The notes under the pieces: model-generated
What the model saw: only the letters and a program-made list of their open reading frames with translations
What the model was told of the DNA's origin: nothing
Databases searched by the model: none
Shown here: in pieces, positions 44,545 to 51,130 of the stretch
Layout: the number at the start of each line of letters is the position of its first letter
How positions within the stretch are numbered: position 1 is the first letter of the stretch
Position numbers and translations under genes: made by a program
Assembly: GCF_028550415.1 (NCBI RefSeq)
Contig: NZ_JAQQKX010000020.1
Coordinates: forward strand, 1 to 51,130
Length of the DNA stretch: 51,130 bases
DNA from: Asticcacaulis aquaticus
GTDB lineage: Bacteria; Pseudomonadota; Alphaproteobacteria; Caulobacterales; Caulobacteraceae
Direction of reading: 5' to 3'

Positions 44545-44879
44545 TGCGTCTCCTTTTCCATCAGATGAATAAGAAGACGCGTCGCAAACTCTCAGAAGGT
44601 CAGCCTTGTTTAAGGGGGATCGCACATCTCTCAGCTGTCGCCGCGTCGGATATCACTGTCTCATATTTCAGAAATATAACAAGCATTAATCCGATATCGG
44701 ATTATAAAAAATGAATCCATATTTTTATATTGTTGTTTTTATTATATAATTTAATATTTCAATTTTAAAATTTTGTAATAATTTTTAATAAATTAATCCG
44801 CATACGTCCAAAAATCCACCATTCACACTAAAACAACCTTATGCGGTTAGGCTGATCCCAAGCAAGAATTGCGCCCCGG
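44545..44879. promoter_or_regulatory. AT-rich intergenic island with 18-bp palindrome
   Basis: This 335-bp gap holds no gene that I can support. From about 44660 to 44810 it is overwhelmingly A+T. A perfect palindrome TAATCCGATATCGGATTA lies at 44687-44704. The gap separates the divergent 45-residue gene and the aspartic protease gene. Confidence 0.6.
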
Positions 44880-45431
44880 GTGTCCGAAAGTACCATGTTG
44901 AAGTCCGCCTTTATCCTCGCCTGCGCCGTATCGAGCGCCGTGGCCACCGGCCTGATCGTTGCGAAAAACGACGGCTTCGTGAAACAGGGGGCTGCCGATA
45001 CCCTTACCGTCGTCCAGACCAGCGCCGCCGCTTTTACTGCTTCCGCGCAAGCCCCCATGAGTGGCGGTGTCACCGCCATCCCCAAGGCCGCCGACGGTCA
45101 CTTCTGGGCCGAGGCGCGCGTCAATTCGACCGTCGTGAAGTTTCTGGTCGATACCGGCGCCTCGGTCGTCGCCCTGACGCCCGAAGACGCCTGCCGCATG
45201 GGCATCGACCTCAAGACCCTGTCCTACGATCAGGAGGTTTCGACCGCCAGCGGCAAGACCTTCGCCGCCCGCGTCGTCATCGACCGCATGGGCGTCGGTC
45301 AGAGCCACATGGAAAAGGTCGAGGCTCTGGTCATACCGCAAGGCCTGTCGACCTCGTTGCTGGGGATGAGCTATCTCGGCCGCCTCAGCCGCTTCGAAGC
45401 CACGCCGCGCAGCCTGATCCTACACCCGTAA
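44880..45431 (+). CDS. Retropepsin-like aspartic protease (clan AA)
   Basis: A 183-residue single-domain aspartic protease of the bacterial retropepsin-like type (TIGR02281-like). An N-terminal membrane anchor (about 7-27) places the domain in the periplasm. The catalytic motif is FLVDTGASVVAL (Asp91); STASGKTFAARVV and the hydrophobic second motif TSLLGMSYLGRL near the C-terminus match the family, which would act as a dimer. The start is GTG at 44880 or, as likely, ATG at 44895. Its last 12 bases overlap the dusA 3' end on the other strand. Confidence 0.83.
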   Translation: MSESTMLKSAFILACAVSSAVATGLIVAKNDGFVKQGAADTLTVVQTSAAAFTASAQAPMSGGVTAIPKAADGHFWAEARVNSTVVKFLVDTGASVVALTPEDACRMGIDLKTLSYDQEVSTASGKTFAARVVIDRMGVGQSHMEKVEALVIPQGLSTSLLGMSYLGRLSRFEATPRSLILHP

Positions 45432-46439
45432 ACTTTCTGCATAGGCGTCGCGCCTCGCACTGGCCGCATTCATCGCGTCGTGGACAGCCGCCTCGGCCTC
45501 ATCCAGCACCTCGATCCCGGCCCCCGGGCGGATCGACTCCACCGTCAGGATACGGCGAAACGCCCGCGCCCCGGGCAAACCGTGCATCAGGCCCAGCATG
45601 TGCCGCGTGATCGCCGGCAAGTGCACACCCGCTTCCAGTTGCGCCGCCATATAGGGCCGGTAGGCCTCAAGCGCTTCGAACGGGGTCACGTCGCTGTCCG
45701 CACCGAAAAACCGGCGATCGACCTGCCCCAGTAAGGCCGGTTCGTGATAGGCCACGCGCCCCAGCATGACCCCGTCGACGTGGTCGAGGTGCGCCTGCGC
45801 CGCCTCAAGCGTACCGATGCCGCCATTGATCGAAATCGTCAAATCCGGATAAGCCCGCTTCAGAGCATAGACCAGATCGTAGTTGAGCGGCGGGATGTCA
45901 CGGTTTTCCTTGGGCGACAGGCCTTTCAGCCACGCCTTGCGCGCATGGACGATGAAGGTCTTCACCCCGGCCCTGGCGCAGGCCTCGACCAGCGCGAACA
46001 GGGCCGCCTGCTCGTCCTGATCGTCGACGCCGATGCGGCATTTGACGGTCATCGGCAGACGCGTGGCCTCCGCCATAGCCTGCATACAGTCGGCGACCAG
46101 TTGCGGCTCGCGCATCAGGCACGCGCCGAAGCTGCCGGACTGGACGCGGTCCGACGGGCAGCCGCAGTTGAGATTGACCTCGTCGTAGCCGCGTGCCTCG
46201 GCGATCTTCGCGCAGGCCGCCAACTCATCCGGATCGGACCCGCCCAGTTGCAGGGCGACGGGATGCTCGATGGCAGAAAAACCCAGCAGCTTGTCCTGAT
46301 CGCCGTGGATGATGGCGCGCGAGGTCACCATTTCGGTATAGAGCAGGGCGCGGCGCGTCAGGGTGCGGTGGAAGGCCCGGCAATGCCGGTCGGTCCAGTC
46401 CATCATCGGGGCTACGGAAAAGGTGTGGGCAGGCGTCAT
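45420..46439 (-). CDS. dusA: tRNA-dihydrouridine synthase A
   Basis: A 339-residue FMN enzyme that reduces uridines 20/20a in tRNA. FMN-binding SVAPMMDWTDRHCR opens the protein, the catalytic cysteine is in LNCGCPSDRVQSGSFGACLM (Cys94), MTVKCRIGVDDQD and FIVHARKAWLKGLSPKENRD are DusA signatures, and SINGGIG and VMLGRVAY complete the barrel. I chose the ATG at 46439; the longer frame upstream adds 36 unrelated residues. It is convergent with and overlaps the protease gene by 12 bp. Confidence 0.94.
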   Translation of the reverse strand: MTPAHTFSVAPMMDWTDRHCRAFHRTLTRRALLYTEMVTSRAIIHGDQDKLLGFSAIEHPVALQLGGSDPDELAACAKIAEARGYDEVNLNCGCPSDRVQSGSFGACLMREPQLVADCMQAMAEATRLPMTVKCRIGVDDQDEQAALFALVEACARAGVKTFIVHARKAWLKGLSPKENRDIPPLNYDLVYALKRAYPDLTISINGGIGTLEAAQAHLDHVDGVMLGRVAYHEPALLGQVDRRFFGADSDVTPFEALEAYRPYMAAQLEAGVHLPAITRHMLGLMHGLPGARAFRRILTVESIRPGAGIEVLDEAEAAVHDAMNAASARRDAYAESLRV

Positions 46440-46573
46440 ACGGTTACAGGGGCAAGAAACAGGCCTCCATATCGCGGATATGAGGCCCCTTGGCAAGCAC
46501 GCGTCGGAAAACGCCGCCCCTACCGTATATACCGGTAAGCCGTCCATTCGAACGAAGGCGGGAACTCATCGGG

Positions 46574-48088
46574 ATGATAGATATGAAATTGACCATCGTT
46601 ACGGCGCTTTGCCTCTCACTGGGCCTCTCACTGGCCCTGACCAGCAACGGCATGGCGTCTGCGCAATCCTTCACCAAGGGCCCCGTACCGATCATCGAAT
46701 CCGGCCGACCCGGCGTCGCCATCACCAATGCCAGTCCCAAGGACGCCCCCGTTCCCGCCCCGGCCTCGATCCCCAAGGAATGGATTGACAAGGATACCGG
46801 CCACCGCGTCATCCGCATCTCGGACGAAGCCGGGTCGTCGAGCAACTATTTCAACGTCAACTCCTATACACCCGACGGCAAGTGGATGGTCTTTTCCTCG
46901 CCCAGCGGCATCATGGCGCTGGATCTGAAAACCTTCGCCACGAAGCTGATCGTACCGGGCAAGGTCGCGCTGCAATTCGTCGGCCTGAAAACCGGCGCCG
47001 TCTATTACACCACCGGCCTCGGCGGCGGGGCCGCGTCGCAGGGCACGGGCGCGGGTACGGGCCTGAATCCGCCGAAACCGACCACCGGCACAGCGGCCCC
47101 CGCGCCGCAACGCGCGCCGCGCGCCATCATGGCCTACGATTTCGCCACCGGCACATCGCGTCAGATCGCCGTGCTTGAGCCCGGTTACGGCATCGCCACC
47201 ATCAATGCCGACGAGACCCTGTTCGCCGGGTCGCGCACCACCGTCGCCAATGACCGCCCCCCCGTTCAGGGCCCGGCGGGCAGCGTCGGCACGACCCGCG
47301 ACCCCGGTGACGAAGTCCTGCCGAACGGTCAGAAAGCGACCTTTGCCGAAGGGCGCGAAATTCAGATCAACCGCCGTCTGGTGCAGAAAATCCCGATGGA
47401 AATCTTCACCATCGACATCAAAACCGGTGAGAAGAAGACGATCACCGCCTCGACCGACTGGCTCAACCACCTGCAATTTTCGCCGACCGATCCCAATGTC
47501 CTGCTCTATTGCCACGAAGGCAACTGGCACATCGTCGACCGCCTGTGGCTGGTCAATGTCCGTGACGGCAGCGCGCCGAAAAAGCTGCATACCCGGACCA
47601 TGAACATGGAAATCGCCGGTCACGAATGGTGGAGCCTCGACGGCAAGACGGTGTGGTACGACCTGCAAACCCCGCGCGGTCAGGTCTTCTGGGTGGCCGG
47701 TTACGAACTGGCGACCGGCAAGCGCACCTGGTATAATCTGGACCGCAATGAATGGGGCGTGCACTTCAACCTGTCGAACGACGGCACGGTCTTTTCCAGC
47801 GACGGCGGCGACAGCGAGATGGCCGCCCACGCACCGGACGGCAAGTATCTCTATCTGCTCAAGCCGAACTATATCCCGGACGTCGCCGGTATCCATGCCG
47901 ACAATGCCGGTGAACTGATCGTCCCGGGCGCCTTCGTGTCCGAAAAGCTGGTCAATATGAAAAACCATAACTACCGCAGTGAACCGAATGCCAGCTTCAC
48001 ACCGGACGGCAAGTGGCTGGTCTTCCGCTCTAACATGTGGGGTCCGGGCCACGTCTATGCGGTCGAAACCGCCAAGGCGAAACCGTAA
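46574..48088 (+). CDS. Secreted beta-propeller protein, oligogalacturonate lyase (PL22)-like
   Basis: A 504-residue exported protein. The signal peptide (KLTIVTALCLSLGLSLALTS) is followed by a TolB-like propeller. Segments KEWIDKDTGHRVIRISDEAG, NYFNVNSYTPDGKWMVFSSP, WLNHLQFSPTDPNVLLYCHE, GHEWWSLDGKTVWYD and NHNYRSEPNASFTPDGKWLV resemble PL22 oligogalacturonate lyases, including likely metal-site histidines. A glycine-rich insert (near 150-190) is unusual. Pectin-fragment breakdown would fit the sugar genes elsewhere in the window. The start may be 46574 or the ATG nine bases later. A general TolB-like role remains possible. Confidence 0.68.
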   Translation: MIDMKLTIVTALCLSLGLSLALTSNGMASAQSFTKGPVPIIESGRPGVAITNASPKDAPVPAPASIPKEWIDKDTGHRVIRISDEAGSSSNYFNVNSYTPDGKWMVFSSPSGIMALDLKTFATKLIVPGKVALQFVGLKTGAVYYTTGLGGGAASQGTGAGTGLNPPKPTTGTAAPAPQRAPRAIMAYDFATGTSRQIAVLEPGYGIATINADETLFAGSRTTVANDRPPVQGPAGSVGTTRDPGDEVLPNGQKATFAEGREIQINRRLVQKIPMEIFTIDIKTGEKKTITASTDWLNHLQFSPTDPNVLLYCHEGNWHIVDRLWLVNVRDGSAPKKLHTRTMNMEIAGHEWWSLDGKTVWYDLQTPRGQVFWVAGYELATGKRTWYNLDRNEWGVHFNLSNDGTVFSSDGGDSEMAAHAPDGKYLYLLKPNYIPDVAGIHADNAGELIVPGAFVSEKLVNMKNHNYRSEPNASFTPDGKWLVFRSNMWGPGHVYAVETAKAKP

Positions 48089-48269
48089 AGCGTTCCGATT
48101 TCAGCAACGCTGAATGCCTCGGATTGCGGCTTCCCGCCATCCGAGGCTCTGTTACATCTTGATCATCGACTACGGTAAAGCGTTCCCCCTCCTCTCCGAC
48201 AAGCTTCTCATCGAAAGCCCTGCTTTTCGCCGACAGCGAAGCCTTGCCCAAATCCACAGGATCAAGACC

Positions 48270-49109
48270 ATGACCAACGAAACCTACGTCACCACCGCCG
48301 ACGGCACCCGCATCTTCTTCAAGGACTGGGGCCCGAAATCCGCGCAGCCGATCGTCTTCCACCACGGCTGGCCGTTGTCGTCGGACGACTGGGACACGCA
48401 GATGCTTTATTTCCTCGCCAAGGGTTTCCGCGTCGTGGCGCATGACCGTCGCGGCCACGGACGTTCCAGCCAGTCGAGCGACGGCCACGACATGGACACC
48501 TACGCCGCCGACGCCCACGCGGTAGCCGAATATCTGGACCTGAAAAATGCCATCCATATCGGCCATTCGACCGGCGGCGGCGAAGTCGCCCGTTACGTGG
48601 CGCAATACGGCGGCAATGGCCGTGTCGCCAAGGCGATCCTGGTCAGCGCCGTCACCCCGATCATGCTGAAGACCGAGGCCTTTCCGCTCGGCCTGCCGAT
48701 CGATGTCTTCGACGGTCTGCGCGCCCAGACCGCCAGTAACCGCGCCCAGTTTTACAAAGATTTGCCGATCCCCTTCTATGGCTTCAATCGCGACGGCGTG
48801 ACACCGGTCGAAGGGGTCGTCGACAACTGGTGGCGTCAGGGCATGATGGGCAGCGCCAAGGCCCATTACGAAGGCATCAAGGCCTTTTCCGAAACCGACC
48901 TCAGTGCCGATTTGAAGGCCATCGACGTGCCGGTGCTTATCCTGCATGGCGACGACGACCAGATCGTGCCGATACAGGCCGCCGCGCTGGAAGCCATCAA
49001 ACTGGTCAAGAACGGCACGCTGAAAGTCTATCCCGGCCTTTCGCACGGCATGCTGACCGTCAACGCCGATATCATCAATCCGGACATGCTGGCCTTCATC
49101 ACGGCCTAA
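48270..49109 (+). CDS. Alpha/beta hydrolase, non-heme chloroperoxidase-like
   Basis: A 279-residue alpha/beta hydrolase. The oxyanion motif HHGWP is near 31-35, DRRGHGRSSQ near 60, the nucleophile is Ser100 in GHSTGGGE, the acid is in LHGDDDQIVP and the base in GLSHGML. This arrangement matches cofactor-free haloperoxidases and related esterases. No signal peptide, so cytosolic. The ATG at 48270 has ACAGGATC upstream. The physiological substrate is unknown; many family members act as esterases or perhydrolases. Confidence 0.87.
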   Translation: MTNETYVTTADGTRIFFKDWGPKSAQPIVFHHGWPLSSDDWDTQMLYFLAKGFRVVAHDRRGHGRSSQSSDGHDMDTYAADAHAVAEYLDLKNAIHIGHSTGGGEVARYVAQYGGNGRVAKAILVSAVTPIMLKTEAFPLGLPIDVFDGLRAQTASNRAQFYKDLPIPFYGFNRDGVTPVEGVVDNWWRQGMMGSAKAHYEGIKAFSETDLSADLKAIDVPVLILHGDDDQIVPIQAAALEAIKLVKNGTLKVYPGLSHGMLTVNADIINPDMLAFITA

Positions 49110-49168
49110 TGGCTTGACATTGCGGGGCGTCAAACTAGCTTCACCTGAAACGAATTTTGGAGCCCCGC

Positions 49169-50824
49169 ATGTCCCTTCGCCTGATGCTGACCACCGCCAG
49201 CGCCCTTACCCTGCTGGCGACCGCGACCGTCGCCGCACCACCGGAAATTTCCGCCGAGCGTATCTCGATGGACGTGAAAGTCCTGTCGTCGGACGCCTAT
49301 GAGGGCCGCGGCATCAATACGCGCGCCGAGGCCAAGGTCATCGACTACCTGTCGAAAAGCTTTGCCGAGGCCGGGTTCAAGCCGGGCGGGCCGAACGGTC
49401 AATGGACGCAGGAAGTGAAGCTGCGTCAGTTCACCGTATCGGACGCGACGCTGTCGGTCTCAGCCAATGGCAAGTCCACGCCTCTGGTTCAGGGCGTCGA
49501 TGTGGTGACCTCGACGCGCGGCGCACTGGGCAATGTCTCGCTAAAAGATACGCCCCTGATCTTCGCCGGTTATGGCGTCACCGCCACTGAGCGTGGCTGG
49601 GACGATTTCAAGGGTGTCGACGTCAAGGGCAAGATCATCGTCGTCCTGATCAATGATCCGGACTTCTATGCCCCCGAAGCCAAGACCTTTGGCGGCCAGT
49701 CTTTTGGGGGCAAGGCCATGACCTACTATGGGCGCTGGACCTATAAGTACGAAGAAGCTGCCCGGCATGGCGCGGCGGGTGTGCTGATCGTCCATGACGA
49801 TGCGGCCGCCTCATACGGCTGGACCACGGTCAAAAACTCTTGGTCGGGGCCGCAGTTCGATATCGTCCGCCCCGATCCGGCAAAGCAGTTCACGGCGCTG
49901 GAAGGCTGGCTATCGGCGGATGCGGCCAAAAAGCTGTTCGCCGCCTCGGGCCTCGATCTCGATCAGCTAAAGGTCGCCGCGCGCTCGAAAGATTTCAAAC
50001 CCGTGCCCCTCACCGCCACCTTGAGCGGCGATTACAAGGTTGCAGCGTCTGAGGTCGTCACGCATAACGTCATCGCGCGACTGGAAGGTTCGAAATATCC
50101 GAACGAGACCATCGTCTATGGCGGGCATTGGGATCACCTCGGCATCGGCGCGCCGGACGCCAACGGCGATAAAATCTTCAACGGCGCCGTCGATAACGGC
50201 ACCGGCACGGCCTCCCTGCTGGAACTGGCCCGCGCCTTCGGTCACCGCAAGGCCCCCGAACGCTCGATCGTCATGATCGCCTTCACCGCCGAAGAAAGCG
50301 GCCTGTTGGGCTCGGAATATTACGCCTCGAACCCGGTCTATCCGCTGGAAACGACGGTCGCCGGGATCAATATGGACGCGCTCGACGTCTATGGGGCGTC
50401 AAAGAACATCGTCGTCGTCGGTAACGGGCAGTCGTCGCTCGAAGACGATCTCGCTATCTTCGCCAAGGCGCAGAACCGCGTTCTGACGCCGGATGAAAAG
50501 CCCGAAGCCGGGTATTTCTTCCGCTCGGATCACTTCCCGTTCGTCAAACGCGGCGTGCCGATGCTCTACGCCAAGGGCGGCAAGGATCTGGTCAAGGGCG
50601 GGCACGAGGCCGGTGTTGCCGCCGAGGCCGAATACCGCACCAAGCGTTACCATCAGGCCGACGACGAATGGTCGGCCGACTGGGACCTGACGGGCTTGGT
50701 GCAGGACGTGACGCTCTATTACCAGATCGGCGCAAAACTGGCCAATTCGCGGGTCTGGCCGCAATGGCGCGCCACCTCGGAGTTCAAGGGCGCGCGCGAT
50801 AAGTCGAACGAAAAACGGAAGTGA
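49169..50824 (+). CDS. Secreted M28-family zinc peptidase with PA-like insert
   Basis: A 551-residue exported metallopeptidase. The signal peptide MSLRLMLTTASALTLLATAT ends near VAA. A PA-like region (about 110-250) interrupts the N-terminal part. Two-zinc ligands of M28 are visible: His in YGGHWDHLG, Asp in GAVDNGTGTASLLE, Glu pair in FTAEESGLLGSEYY, Asp in INMDALDVYG and His in FRSDHFPFVKRGVP. It would act as an aminopeptidase in the periplasm or outside. The ATG at 49169 follows TTTTGGAGC. The gene ends in front of a REP-like element and the right insertion sequence. Confidence 0.9.
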   Translation: MSLRLMLTTASALTLLATATVAAPPEISAERISMDVKVLSSDAYEGRGINTRAEAKVIDYLSKSFAEAGFKPGGPNGQWTQEVKLRQFTVSDATLSVSANGKSTPLVQGVDVVTSTRGALGNVSLKDTPLIFAGYGVTATERGWDDFKGVDVKGKIIVVLINDPDFYAPEAKTFGGQSFGGKAMTYYGRWTYKYEEAARHGAAGVLIVHDDAAASYGWTTVKNSWSGPQFDIVRPDPAKQFTALEGWLSADAAKKLFAASGLDLDQLKVAARSKDFKPVPLTATLSGDYKVAASEVVTHNVIARLEGSKYPNETIVYGGHWDHLGIGAPDANGDKIFNGAVDNGTGTASLLELARAFGHRKAPERSIVMIAFTAEESGLLGSEYYASNPVYPLETTVAGINMDALDVYGASKNIVVVGNGQSSLEDDLAIFAKAQNRVLTPDEKPEAGYFFRSDHFPFVKRGVPMLYAKGGKDLVKGGHEAGVAAEAEYRTKRYHQADDEWSADWDLTGLVQDVTLYYQIGAKLANSRVWPQWRATSEFKGARDKSNEKRK

Positions 50825-50832
50825 TCTTATCA

Positions 50833-51005
50833 TTCCTCCCTGCCTTTGGCGGGGAGGGGGACCGCTTTGCGTAGCAAAGGGGTGGTGGGGTATCTTACTT
50901 AACTTCAACATTCGCTGACTTAAGAAAGCAAGAACCCCCACCACCACATCTCACCACTTCGTGGTTCGTGCGGTCCCCCTCCCCATCAAAGATGGGGAGG
51001 TATTA
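50833..51005. repeat. REP-like palindromic element R6
   Basis: The element reads CCTCCCTGCCTTTGGCGGGG, AGGGGGACCGC, a TTTGCGTAGCAAA hairpin, GGGGTGGTGGGG, then the inverted set CCCCCACCACC, CACTTCGTGGTTCGTGCGG, TCCCCCTCCCC and GGGGAGGTATTA. It is built like the element at 22191, with inverted ends. The insertion sequence begins only 8 bp after it. Confidence 0.85.
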
Positions 51006-51012
51006 GGATTGA

Positions 51013-51130
51013 CTAGGTTCGAGACTCAATCAGTCCACCAAGTAATTGCGATAGCAATAGCGATGGCGGCAGCAAAATTGGCTGCGAGTTTGTCGTATCG
51101 GGTGGCGATGCGTCTCCAGTCCTTTAATCG
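51013..51130 (-). repeat. 118-bp terminal inverted copy, right arm
   Basis: Exact reverse complement of 2-119, comprising the transposase 3' end and the element terminus ending in CTAG. The two copies face each other with their 3' ends pointing into the window. Confidence 0.9.
51026..51130 (-). mobile_element. 3' end of IS5-family transposase gene, right copy
   Basis: The minus-strand frame entering from outside encodes the same 34-residue tail (RLKDWRRIATRYDK...WWTD) as the left window end. Only the C-terminus is in view. Identity at nucleotide level to the left copy shows they are recent copies of one insertion sequence. Confidence 0.85.

Overview
The window looks like chromosomal DNA of a GC-rich alphaproteobacterium of the Caulobacteraceae, most likely Asticcacaulis or a close relative. 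I infer this from Caulobacter-type xylose genes (xylX, xylB, xylC and a LacI-type repressor with a Caulobacter-like operator), an alphaproteobacterial SOS box at uvrB, and many small palindromic repeats of the kind scattered through Caulobacterales and Rhizobiales genomes. Genus assignment is from memory of family sequences, not from a search.

Both ends carry the same 118 bp in inverted orientation: the 3' end of an IS5-family transposase gene. The window therefore looks like a contig, or a segment, bounded by two insertion sequence copies. The housekeeping genes inside argue against a mobile composite transposon.

1-20.3 kb is a sugar-catabolism region. It holds a Mak-type fructokinase and GluP-type sugar/H+ symporter, pyruvate kinase, cytidine deaminase, and a Gfo/Idh aldose dehydrogenase with a RhaM-type mutarotase. 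A tightly packed L-fucose-type oxidative module follows (fucP, amidohydrolase/lactonase, IclR regulator, aldo-keto dehydrogenase, split UxaA-type dehydratase, SDR dehydrogenase, cupin). Then comes a minus-strand D-xylose module (xylR, xylX, xylB, xylC, aldose epimerase) divergent from a secreted GH43 glycosidase. The picture is uptake and non-phosphorylative oxidation of sugars released from plant cell wall, ending in pyruvate, lactate or 2-oxoglutarate-type products. The last fucose enzyme (a diketo-deoxyfuconate hydrolase) and xylA and xylD are not in the window.

20.4-41.5 kb is mostly housekeeping: carA, carB, a large GT-C-like membrane protein, greA, an ELM1-like protein, trxB, an AT-rich orphan DUF4268/PD-(D/E)XK-like gene, a QueD/PTPS-folB-DinB cluster, a DUF3617 lipoprotein, uvrB, a SleB-type cell-wall hydrolase and a chemotaxis receptor.

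41.6-51.1 kb holds an unrecognised membrane protein, three tandem paralogous genes for small secreted two-cysteine proteins that I cannot assign to a family, an AT-rich island, a retropepsin-like protease, dusA, a PL22-like beta-propeller protein, an alpha/beta hydrolase and a secreted M28 peptidase. No rRNA, tRNA or CRISPR array was seen.
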